DNA of 25,545 bases from Anaerolineaceae bacterium UBA5365 (GTDB lineage Bacteria; Chloroflexota; Anaerolineae; Anaerolineales; Anaerolineaceae), in contig DHPL01000001.1 in NCBI GenBank assembly GCA_002407905.1, positions 11,219 through 36,763 on the forward strand. Reading direction: 5' to 3'. Position numbers and translations under genes: made by a program. Below the pieces are notes generated by a model. It made no database searches, was not told the origin of the DNA, and saw nothing but the letters and a program-made list of their open reading frames with translations. Below are positions 15,080 through 22,330 of this stretch, in pieces. How positions within the stretch are numbered: position 1 is the stretch's first letter; every line of letters starts with the position of its first letter.

Positions 15080-17503
15080 TTAGACTTGTGCTTCCTGAAG
15101 AATACGGAAGGTATGCTTGCAGGTCAAACACCGGCTTTGGCTGCGGTTAGCCTGTACCAGCACCCCTCCGCAGTCAGGGCAGGGCTGGCTTAAGGGCTTG
15201 TTCCAGGAGGTGAACTCACAGGTCGGAAAGTTGGAACAACCATAAAAAACTCTGCCGCGTTTACTGCGTTTTTCCACAACGTCGCCATCTTCGCAGTCGG
15301 GGCACTTCACACCGATCTTCTCCAGGAAAGGCTCGGTATAACGGCAGTTCGGAAAAGTGCTGCAAGATATAAATTTGCCAAATCGTCCTGTGCGGTACAC
15401 CAGGTCCGCGCCGCATTGCGGGCAAGCCCGCCCTACCTTTTCAGGCTCCAGCTTTGTTTTGGGCATATGGGCTTTGGCATTGGCCAGGCTCTTGCTGAAC
15501 GGACCGTAGAATTCGTCCATCACGCCAACCCAGCCAGTCTTGCCTTTTGCGATCTCGTCCAATTCGTCTTCCATTTGGGAGGTAAAAGAGATATCCACAA
15601 TGGTCGGAAAGTACTCCACTACCAGATCATTTACGATGAAGCCAATCTCGGTTGGTACCAGGCGTTTGGCTTCGCGGGTCACATACCCGCGCTGCTGGAT
15701 CGCGGTGATGATCGGAGAATAGGTTGAAGGCCGCCCGATCTTATTCTCTTCCAGAACCTGAATCAACGAAGCTTCGGTGAAGCGCGGCGGAGGCTGGGTG
15801 AAGCGCTGGTTGGATTCGATCTCTTTCAGCAATTGTTTCTGGCCTTCACTCATCACCTCGATCGGCAGATCAGTGAATTCTTCGCTTTCCTGGTCTTCGT
15901 TGGGCGCATCCTCGTAGACCGCCTTGAAACCCGGAAAGAGCGTTTTGGTGCCCTGCGCGCGGAATAAGTAAGTCTCCTTTTGCAGGGAGCCCTTCACTTC
16001 CACGGTCAGCGTCTCCAACCTAGCCGGCGCCATTTGGGAGGCCATGAACCGCTGCCAAACCAGCTTATAGAGTTTGTACTGGTCGGCGCTGAGGTGTTTG
16101 CGCAGGCCTTCGGGTTCGCGGAAGGCGGAAGTTGGCCGAATGGCTTCGTGGGCTTCCTGAGCGTTCGCTGCCCGTGTGCGGTACACAGGCGCTTTCTCCG
16201 GCAGGTAAGTCTCGCCATACTTGCGCGCGATATAAGCCCGCGCTTCACTTACCGCCTGCCCCGAGACATGCACCGAGTCAGTCCGCATATAGGTAATCAG
16301 GCCCACTTCTTCCCCGTTGCCCAGGTCGATACCTTCATAAAGCTGCTGGGCGACTGCCATGGTTTTGCTGGTCAGATAACCCAACCGGCGCGACGCCTCT
16401 TGCTGAAGGGTGCTGGTGATGAAGGGAGCCGAAGGCCGCACACTGCGCTGACTTCGGCGTATGCGGTCCAGCAAATAATCGGCCTTGTACAGCCTTTCCA
16501 CCAAAGCACGGGTCACAGCCTCATCATTCAATTCCAGGTCTTTCTTATTGATTGAGATGAGTCGTGCTTTATAGCTTTGCTGGCTTCCCTCAGGTTGGAA
16601 GATCGCGTATACAGTCCAGTATTCCTGGGGGACAAAATCCTGAATCAGGCGTTCACGCTCAACGATCAGCCGCAGGGCAACGGATTGCACCCTGCCGGCA
16701 GATAGGCGGCCGCGCACCTTGGCCCATAAGATCGGGCTGATGCCAAAACCGACCAGGCGGTCCAGAATGCGCCGGGCTTGCTGGGCATCCACCAGGTCCA
16801 TATCCAGTTCGCGGGTCTTGCTAAAGGCCTCTGCCACCGCGGGCTGGGTGATTTCGTGGAACACCACCCGCTGGGTTTTCTTTGGGTTGATCTCGGCCGC
16901 GTCCTGAATATGCCAGGCAATCGACTCGCCTTCGCGGTCCGGGTCAGTTGCCAGGTAGATCTTATCGCTGCGTTCGGATAAGTCCTTGATCTGCGCCACG
17001 ATCGCTTTTTTCTCATCAGGAACACGGTATTTTGGCGTGAAATCGTTGTCTACATCCACGCTCAGCTGGGTCTTAAGCAGGTCGCGCACATGGCCAACAG
17101 AAGCCACTACCCGGTATTTATCGCCGAGGAACTTGGCGATCGTCCGGGCCTTTGCCGGCGATTCCACCACAACCAAAGATTTACCTTTGCCATACACCAC
17201 CGGTTTTTGCTCACGGACCTTGGTACCCTTGGTTCCCCGTGAGGTGCGAGTGTTTTTGCCTTTGCCCGTGCCGGTTTTAGCGGCGCTTTTCCTGGGTTTT
17301 GCGGTTTTCCTGACCGGCTTCTCCGTTTTTTCGATCACCGGACGTTCCAAACCCTCGTGGGCAGGGGTATTCCCCATTTTTGAAAGCTTCGTCCCGCAAA
17401 CGCTGCAAACGCCCTTGGTGATAGGCGCGCCATTCACCGTGAATCCAGCCACGGCTTCCTGCATTTCGCGTTTGGTTTTACATTTCAGACAGTAAGCTTC
17501 CAT
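15080..17503 (-). CDS. topA: DNA topoisomerase I with N-terminal DUF5679-like zinc ribbon
   Basis: An 807-residue type IA topoisomerase. Residues 1-45 form an added zinc-ribbon module (C5-x2-C8 and C33-x2-C36; MEAYCLKCKTKREM) resembling DUF5679, then a Lys/Arg-rich linker (~55-105). The Toprim domain follows (LVVVESPAKARTIAKFLG; ATDPDREGESIAWHI), then GRVQSVALR and the active-site Tyr405 in LITYMRTDSVHVSGQ. Three C-terminal zinc fingers end the protein (CPQCGADL..., CPDCEDGD..., CPDCGGVL...). It relaxes negative supercoils by transient single-strand cleavage. The start is the ATG at 17503, with GGAG 6 bases upstream; an in-frame TTG at 17515 overlaps that SD and is rejected. dprA lies 83 bases upstream. 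Confidence 0.96.
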   Translation of the reverse strand: MEAYCLKCKTKREMQEAVAGFTVNGAPITKGVCSVCGTKLSKMGNTPAHEGLERPVIEKTEKPVRKTAKPRKSAAKTGTGKGKNTRTSRGTKGTKVREQKPVVYGKGKSLVVVESPAKARTIAKFLGDKYRVVASVGHVRDLLKTQLSVDVDNDFTPKYRVPDEKKAIVAQIKDLSERSDKIYLATDPDREGESIAWHIQDAAEINPKKTQRVVFHEITQPAVAEAFSKTRELDMDLVDAQQARRILDRLVGFGISPILWAKVRGRLSAGRVQSVALRLIVERERLIQDFVPQEYWTVYAIFQPEGSQQSYKARLISINKKDLELNDEAVTRALVERLYKADYLLDRIRRSQRSVRPSAPFITSTLQQEASRRLGYLTSKTMAVAQQLYEGIDLGNGEEVGLITYMRTDSVHVSGQAVSEARAYIARKYGETYLPEKAPVYRTRAANAQEAHEAIRPTSAFREPEGLRKHLSADQYKLYKLVWQRFMASQMAPARLETLTVEVKGSLQKETYLFRAQGTKTLFPGFKAVYEDAPNEDQESEEFTDLPIEVMSEGQKQLLKEIESNQRFTQPPPRFTEASLIQVLEENKIGRPSTYSPIITAIQQRGYVTREAKRLVPTEIGFIVNDLVVEYFPTIVDISFTSQMEDELDEIAKGKTGWVGVMDEFYGPFSKSLANAKAHMPKTKLEPEKVGRACPQCGADLVYRTGRFGKFISCSTFPNCRYTEPFLEKIGVKCPDCEDGDVVEKRSKRGRVFYGCSNFPTCEFTSWNKPLSQPCPDCGGVLVQANRSQSRCLTCKHTFRILQEAQV

Positions 17504-17586
17504 AAAATTCTCCAATAATTAAAAACGCTCTTCCCGGCGGAAGGCAGGCCTATAATACCATAAGCAAAGTTCGCGCAAGGGGGCTG
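17504..17586 (-). promoter_or_regulatory. Possible topA promoter in the dprA-topA gap
   Basis: Minus-strand reading of this 83-base gap shows TATTAT preceded by TATGG (extended -10-like) about 45 bases before the topA ATG, with TTGCGC 15 bases further upstream as a poor -35. Between it and the SD lies a short hairpin (CTTCC-GCCG-GGAAG) followed by AGCGTTTTTAATT, possibly a weak attenuator. The assignment is tentative. Confidence 0.35.
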
Positions 17587-18678
17587 TTAATACTTCCAAT
17601 CGCGGATCGCGCTGTAGTTCTGGGCTGTATCGCGGCTCACCAGGTTCTTCAGTTCCATCAGGGTCAATAAGGCGCCCAGCAATTCCGCCGGCATATCCAG
17701 CGCTGCCGAAAGTTCATCAATGTGCCTGCTTTCAGTACTCAAGGCATGAAGTATTTTTTTCTCATTATCATCAAGATCAGATGGCAGTGCGGCGGTTTGC
17801 AGCGCTCGCTGAGGAATATTAAGATGTTCCAAAATCATTGCTGGGCTGGTCATTGGGATCGCCCCTTTGGCAATCAGGTTATTCGTGCCCATGCTCATCG
17901 GCTGCAGGACTGAACCGGGCACGGCAAAAACATCGCGGCCCTGGTCCACCGCAAAATCGGCAGTGATCAGCGCGCCGCTGCGTTCGCCTGCCTCCACAAC
18001 CACGGTTGCTCGGGAAAGCCCGGAAATGATGCGGTTCCGCGGTGGGAAGTTGATCCCATCCGGCTTGGTACCCGGCGGATAGCTGCTGATCACCGCGCCG
18101 TTCGTGCTGATCTCAGCCGCCAACCGGCGGTGTTCAGGCGGGTAGATCACATCAACTCCGCTGCCTAGCACGGCAATGGTACGTCCACCTGCCCCAAGCG
18201 CGGTTTTATGCGCCACGGCATCCACACCGCGGGCCAAGCCGCTCACGATGGTTACGCCATTGCCAACAAGGTAGCGGGTGATATCCGCGGTGACCTGCTT
18301 GCCATAGGGAGTGATGTTGCGAGTGCCAACAATGGCGATGCTCAGGTTATCGGCAGGCGTTAGTGTGCCTTTATAAAACAGCACGTGGGGCGGCTGGGCG
18401 ATCTGAGCCAGATATGGGGGGTACTCCGGCTCGTCCCAGAGCACAGCCCGGATCCCCATCTTGTCTAAACGGTCCTGAACTTGAGAAGGGTCGATGCTCC
18501 GCGCACATTCAAGCTGATTAGCAGCAGCCTTTTCTGTGAGCCCGGCAGCCACCAGCTCATTCAGGCTGGCAGCCCATGCCCTTTCCAAACTGCCGAAATG
18601 TTTTAGGAATCTGCGGATTCGTACAGGCCCCACCTGTTTAATGAAGCCAAATGCCAGCGCGAACGCGCGCTCACTCAT
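17587..18678 (-). CDS. dprA: DNA-processing protein DprA (Smf)
   Basis: A 363-residue DprA. The N-terminal helical/HhH region (QVGPVRIRRFLKHFG) precedes the Rossmann-like core with SIAIVGTRNITPYGKQ, SGLARGVDAVAHKTAL, GSGVDVIYPPEHRRL, FPPRNRIISGLS and VVEAGERSGALITADFAVDQGR. The C-terminal ~60 residues form a winged-helix-like (DML1-type) domain (KKILHALSTESRHIDELSAAL). DprA binds incoming single-stranded DNA during natural transformation and loads RecA; it is also widespread in species not known to be competent. Its start overlaps the end of rimM by 8 bases (ATGAGTGA), so it belongs to the ffh-rpsP-khpA-rimM transcription unit. Confidence 0.96.
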   Translation of the reverse strand: MSERAFALAFGFIKQVGPVRIRRFLKHFGSLERAWAASLNELVAAGLTEKAAANQLECARSIDPSQVQDRLDKMGIRAVLWDEPEYPPYLAQIAQPPHVLFYKGTLTPADNLSIAIVGTRNITPYGKQVTADITRYLVGNGVTIVSGLARGVDAVAHKTALGAGGRTIAVLGSGVDVIYPPEHRRLAAEISTNGAVISSYPPGTKPDGINFPPRNRIISGLSRATVVVEAGERSGALITADFAVDQGRDVFAVPGSVLQPMSMGTNNLIAKGAIPMTSPAMILEHLNIPQRALQTAALPSDLDDNEKKILHALSTESRHIDELSAALDMPAELLGALLTLMELKNLVSRDTAQNYSAIRDWKY

Positions 18679-19216
18679 CCAGGCCTTCCATCAGGGCTAC
18701 CTGCATCGTTCCTGCATCCAGGTCCACTTTCAGGATCACCGGCGGTATGGCTGGCAGGAGCAATTCCCGCCCATCCGGTTTGTGGACCACGTATACATCA
18801 TTGGCCCCGGTTTTGAGCACTTCTTCAAGCTCACCCAGCAAGCGTTCGTTTTCAAATACCTGTAGGCCGATCAGCTGATGGTCGTAGTATTCACCTTCCG
18901 GCAAACCGGGCAGCTCATTCAGCCTGGCGTAAACATCCGAGTTGGTGAGTAATGCCGCTTCTTCCCGTTGGTTGATGCCCTCGAAGGCAAGCAGCAGCAA
19001 TTCCTGTTTAGGCCTGGAGCTTATAATCTTATACGGAAGGTGGTCCGCGCCGATGTAAACGGTGCGGCCTGCGCGCAAGCTGCGTTGGTGATCCCCCTGC
19101 AAGCGGGCAGCGATCTCACCCCTTACGCCGTGCACCTTCTGCAGCCTGGCAATCAAAACAAAAGCAGGCTCCCGCTTTTCAGCAGAGCCTGCATTTTCCT
19201 GAATGTTTTTTGCCAT
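18671..19216 (-). CDS. rimM: 16S rRNA processing protein RimM
   Basis: A 181-residue RimM. The N-terminal domain starts FVLIARLQKVHGVRGEI, the family's G-x-H/R-G-x-x-GE signature, and the C-terminal PRC-barrel domain includes YYDHQLIGLQVFEN, GANDVYVVHKPDGRELLLPAIPPVI and ILKVDLDAGTMQV. RimM binds ribosomal protein S19 and helps mature the 30S head. The N-terminal ~18 residues (MAKNIQENAGSAEK...) are an unconserved extension. It lies 9 bases after khpA and overlaps dprA. In many bacteria trmD and rplS follow rimM; here dprA and topA take that place. Confidence 0.95.
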   Translation of the reverse strand: MAKNIQENAGSAEKREPAFVLIARLQKVHGVRGEIAARLQGDHQRSLRAGRTVYIGADHLPYKIISSRPKQELLLLAFEGINQREEAALLTNSDVYARLNELPGLPEGEYYDHQLIGLQVFENERLLGELEEVLKTGANDVYVVHKPDGRELLLPAIPPVILKVDLDAGTMQVALMEGLDE

Positions 19217-19225
19217 CGCGCGGAA

Positions 19226-19477
19226 TTAATCGAAGTCCACGATATCCATGGCTACCTGGGAGCCGTGACGGGCGGCCACCACGCGCAGCAATGCGCGCAT
19301 GGCATTGGCTACGCGGCCTTGCTTGCCGATCACACGTCCAACATCGTCCGGCCCAACCTGCAAGTCCAGGTGCACGGTGCGGCCGGTCTCATACTGGTCA
19401 ACGTAAACCTCTTCAGGATGGTCCACCAGAGACTTGGCCATGAATTCGAGCAAGCCGCTCAGGCTGGTCTTTGCCAT
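19226..19477 (-). CDS. khpA: KH-domain RNA-binding protein KhpA (YlqC)
   Basis: An 83-residue single KH-domain protein. The GxxG loop lies in DVGRVIGKQGRVANAMRALL, followed by VVAARHGSQVAMDI, matching the KhpA/YlqC family. In Firmicutes KhpA pairs with KhpB (Jag) to bind many RNAs and influence cell division and envelope synthesis. The position between rpsP and rimM is the conserved one for this gene. It starts 5 bases after the rpsP stop and ends 9 bases before rimM, so it is certainly co-transcribed. Confidence 0.94.
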   Translation of the reverse strand: MAKTSLSGLLEFMAKSLVDHPEEVYVDQYETGRTVHLDLQVGPDDVGRVIGKQGRVANAMRALLRVVAARHGSQVAMDIVDFD

Positions 19478-19482
19478 GAGCC

Positions 19483-19875
19483 TTAGTCTTCCTTCTTCTT
19501 GGGGGCCTTGGTGGACTTGACCGGGGCTTCGATGCCCTGGGAAGTCTTGCTGCCCGTATTGCGCTTTTCGTAAAGGGCTTTGGCCTCATCATAAAGCTTG
19601 CTGTTGTCGCCGTCTTTCACATACTTGGCATAGCGTTCATCAAGTTTTACGATTTTGAAAAGCTTCTTAACCGATTCGGAAGCCTGGGCACCCACGCTGA
19701 GCCAGTAGAAGATCCGTTCATCGTTGAAGACGATGGTGCTGGGGTGGGTTTTGGGATGATATTGGCCGACGATTTCAATAAAGCGGCCATCCCGGGGGCT
19801 TTCCTGATCCGCGACCACCACCCGATAATAAGGCTGGTGGGTTGAACCAATGCGGCGTAATCTGATACGTACCAT
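19483..19875 (-). CDS. rpsP: 30S ribosomal protein S16
   Basis: A 130-residue S16 with the conserved N-terminus MVRIRLRRIGSTHQPYYR, followed by VVADQESPRDGRFIEIVG and the ERIFYWLSVGAQAS block. The conserved core is ~85 residues; the C-terminal ~45 residues (from LDERYAKYVKDGD, ending Lys-rich TKAPKKKED) form a charged tail, longer than in many bacteria. An AGGAG lies 10 bases before the ATG, a slightly long spacing. The gene sits 96 bases after ffh, the usual order. Confidence 0.97.
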   Translation of the reverse strand: MVRIRLRRIGSTHQPYYRVVVADQESPRDGRFIEIVGQYHPKTHPSTIVFNDERIFYWLSVGAQASESVKKLFKIVKLDERYAKYVKDGDNSKLYDEAKALYEKRNTGSKTSQGIEAPVKSTKAPKKKED

Positions 19876-19971
19876 TAATCAAAAACTCCTATACTCTCAA
19901 TTTAGATTGCGTTGACCCGCTTGAGGCTGAGAGAATGCTGAAGGGGCATCTCCTCGCGCGGGGACAGCTCG
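19876..19971 (-). other. ffh-rpsP intergenic leader
   Basis: This 96-base gap within the same-strand cluster holds the rpsP ribosome-binding site (TAGGAG). The rest shows no good terminator hairpin and no clear promoter. A CTGAGAGA string occurs on the plus strand but has no riboswitch context. It is most simply read as transcribed spacer. Confidence 0.5.
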
Positions 19972-21297
19972 TTAACCGAATAACTTGCCTATATTACCAC
20001 GTCCACCCGTTTTTTGAAATTGCTTCATCAGGGTTTGGATGTCCCTGAATTGCTTGATCAGACGATTCACGTCCTGTACGGCCTTGCCGCACCCTGCAGC
20101 GATGCGCCGTCGGCGGCTGGCATTCAGAATGCTTGGGTCCCGGCGTTCCTGGCGGGTCATCGAACCAATAATGGCTTCAACCACCACGAGCTGCTTTTCT
20201 GCGTCATGCGGGTCGATCTGCTTTGCCACCGCCCCAAACTGTCCGGGCATCATGCCCAGTACCTGCCCAAGCGGCCCCATCTTTTTGATCGCCTTAAGCT
20301 GCTTGGCAAAATCCTCCAGGGTGAACTGGCCCTTGAGCATACGTTCAGCGTCTTCGATGTTTTGGTCATCACCGTAGGCCGCCTCAGCCCGCTCGATCAA
20401 ACCCAGGATGTCACCCATCCCCAGGATACGGTTGGCCACGCGTACCGGGTCAAAGACCTCCAGCGCGTCCACACTCTCCCCGGTGCCCAGGAATTTGATC
20501 GGGATGCCGGTTACCTCCCGAATGGAGATGGCTGCGCCGCCCCGGGCATCACCATCGATCTTGGTGAACACCAAACCGCTAACGGGCAGTACCTTGTTAA
20601 ATCCCTCGGCGATATTCAGCGCTTCCTGACCGATCATCGCGTCCACCACCAGGAGGATCTCATTGATGCGCACAGTGTTGCGGATGCCTGCCAATTCGTT
20701 CATCAGTTCGTCATCCAGCTGGGAGCGGCCGGCAGTATCCAGGATCACCACGCTTTGGCCGGCGCGTTTGGCGCTTTCAAAAGCTTCCCGGCATATCTGT
20801 ACCGGCTTCGCGCCAGGCAAGCTGAACACTGGCACCTCGACGCGCTCACCAAGCTGCTGCAGCTGTTTGATGGCAGCCGGCCGATATATATCTGCCGCGA
20901 CCAATAGCACCCTCTCGCCCTGGGAGCGCAACTTTTTGGCCAGTTTTGCCGCCGCGGTGGTTTTACCCGAGCCCTGCAGACCCACCATCAGGATCACATG
21001 CGGGCGCTCGCCTTTCAGCGCCAGGGGTTCAGCCTGGCCTAAAGTTGCAATCAATTCTTCATTGACGATCTTGATCACTTGCTGGGCCGGGTTCAAAGCC
21101 TTTGAAACCTCGGCGCCAATGGAGCGTTCCTTCACCCTATCGGTGAATTTGCGCACCACTTTGTAGTTAACATCGGCCTCCAGGAGGGCCAGTTTTACTT
21201 CGCGCATGGCGCGGTCTACATCGGCTTCGCTTAATTTGCCGTGACGGCGCAGGTCCTCAAAGACCTTATTTAGTTTTTCTGTCAAACTCTCAAACAT
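19972..21297 (-). CDS. ffh: Signal recognition particle GTPase Ffh (SRP54)
   Basis: A full-length 441-residue Ffh. The N domain (~1-90) is helical; the G domain shows G1 GLQGSGKT (106-113), the DIYRPAAIKQLQ insertion-box region, G3 DTAGR (187-191), G4 TKID (245-248) and GDARGGAAISI. The Met-rich M domain (~296-441) carries LGQVLGMMPGQFG and the RNA-binding SRRRRIAAGCGKAVQDVNRLIKQF-like region. With 4.5S RNA, not in this window, it targets nascent membrane proteins to FtsY at the membrane. It leads the minus-strand ffh-rpsP-khpA-rimM-dprA cluster and is divergent from the degV-family gene across a 136-base control region. Confidence 0.97.
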   Translation of the reverse strand: MFESLTEKLNKVFEDLRRHGKLSEADVDRAMREVKLALLEADVNYKVVRKFTDRVKERSIGAEVSKALNPAQQVIKIVNEELIATLGQAEPLALKGERPHVILMVGLQGSGKTTAAAKLAKKLRSQGERVLLVAADIYRPAAIKQLQQLGERVEVPVFSLPGAKPVQICREAFESAKRAGQSVVILDTAGRSQLDDELMNELAGIRNTVRINEILLVVDAMIGQEALNIAEGFNKVLPVSGLVFTKIDGDARGGAAISIREVTGIPIKFLGTGESVDALEVFDPVRVANRILGMGDILGLIERAEAAYGDDQNIEDAERMLKGQFTLEDFAKQLKAIKKMGPLGQVLGMMPGQFGAVAKQIDPHDAEKQLVVVEAIIGSMTRQERRDPSILNASRRRRIAAGCGKAVQDVNRLIKQFRDIQTLMKQFQKTGGRGNIGKLFG

Positions 21298-21335
21298 ACT
21301 TCTTTCCTGTCTTATTGATTAAGTTTTATGATAAT

Positions 21336-21358
21336 CGATTAAGGACCCCTCTTAATCG
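21336..21358. repeat. Perfect inverted repeat in the ffh/degV divergent control region
   Basis: CGATTAAG (21336-21343) and CTTAATCG (21351-21358) are perfect 8-base inverted copies around GACCCCT. A third, near-identical half-site, TGATTAAG, begins at 21316, exactly 20 bases before the first arm, about two helical turns. The direct 7-mer TGATAAT flanks both sides. The pattern looks like an operator for a dimeric regulator acting on ffh and/or the degV-family gene. There is no U-run, so a terminator is unlikely. Confidence 0.45.
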
Positions 21359-21433
21359 TGATAATAATCTTTCAGGTTAGTAACTAATTCATTGGGCTGG
21401 TGTTTAGGTAGTTAACTTTATCCTGGAGAAATC

Positions 21434-22285
21434 ATGTCAAAAATAGCGCTCGTTACCGATAGTACGATTGCCCTGCCCCAAAACCTGGTCATCGAAAACC
21501 ATCTTCATATCGTCCCTTTATCCGTGATTTGGGACGGTAAAACTTACCTGGATGGGATTGAAATGACCCCTACCACCTTCTACGATCGATTAGCGGGTTC
21601 AAGCACCAACCCTTCCACTTCCCAGCCCTCGCCGGAAGCATTCCGGGAAGTCTTTCAGGCATTATTGGACCAGGGGTACGAGATCCTCTGCGTAACGATC
21701 TCCGCGAAACTCTCGGGCACCTTCGATTCAGCCCAACAAGCCCTGGTAGGCCTGCCTGCAGAAAGCATCCGCCTGGTCGATTCGCAGACGGCTTCGCTGC
21801 CCCTGGGCATGGTGGCTCTGGAATTGGCCAGCGCCATCGCGAAGGGCATCAGCCTGGACGATGCGGAAGCATTGGCCAAGGACCTCTGCGCGCGCACGGA
21901 GGTGTACTTTGCCCTGGACACCCTGGAGTACCTGCACCGGGGCGGCCGTATTGGCGGTGCTGCCAAGCTAATGGGAACTCTTTTGGGCCTCAAGCCCATC
22001 CTTACGATCAAAAACGGTGTGGTAGAAGCGCTGGACAAAGTGCGCACCAGCAAACGCGCCCGCGAACGCATCGTTGAGATGATGGTAGAAAAAATGGGTG
22101 AAGGCGCCAAGGTACGTTTTATTGGGGTCACAGCGGCTGGCGCGCTTACGGAAGCCCAAAACGTGCTGGCGGATGCCCAGGCCCACTTTAATGCCGAGCG
22201 CAGCATTCTGGCTGAGCTCAGCCCTGTGATTGGCACGCATGGCGGCCCGGGGACCATTGGTCTGGTTTGCATCCCTGAGGCATGA
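21434..22285 (+). CDS. DegV family protein (fatty-acid-binding)
   Basis: A 283-residue DegV-fold protein. Typical blocks are KIALVTDSTIALP at the start, VPLSVIWDGKTYLDG, SQPSPEAFREVF, CVTISAKLSGTFDSAQQAL and YLHRGGRIGGAAKLMG, with the C-terminal GTHGGPGTIGLV. Family members bind long-chain fatty acids; in Firmicutes FakB homologues present them to the FakA kinase for incorporation into phospholipid. No FakA-like kinase is visible here. GGAG (21425-21428) is the ribosome-binding site. It is the first plus-strand gene of a run continuing through the DUF1015 gene. Confidence 0.92.
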   Translation: MSKIALVTDSTIALPQNLVIENHLHIVPLSVIWDGKTYLDGIEMTPTTFYDRLAGSSTNPSTSQPSPEAFREVFQALLDQGYEILCVTISAKLSGTFDSAQQALVGLPAESIRLVDSQTASLPLGMVALELASAIAKGISLDDAEALAKDLCARTEVYFALDTLEYLHRGGRIGGAAKLMGTLLGLKPILTIKNGVVEALDKVRTSKRARERIVEMMVEKMGEGAKVRFIGVTAAGALTEAQNVLADAQAHFNAERSILAELSPVIGTHGGPGTIGLVCIPEA

Positions 22286-22330
22286 GCTAGGTTACAATTG
22301 GAAAAACTCACCTCAATAGGAGATTTTTCC

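Noticed and set aside
19914..19945. CTGAGAGA string in the ffh-rpsP gap suggesting a TPP riboswitch
   Set aside because: No second TPP-box element or matching helices are present, and the strand is opposite to the neighbouring genes.
20014..20907. A 297-codon plus-strand open frame opposite ffh
   Set aside because: Antisense shadow of the conserved Ffh GTPase and M domains, with low-complexity His/Leu/Gln composition.
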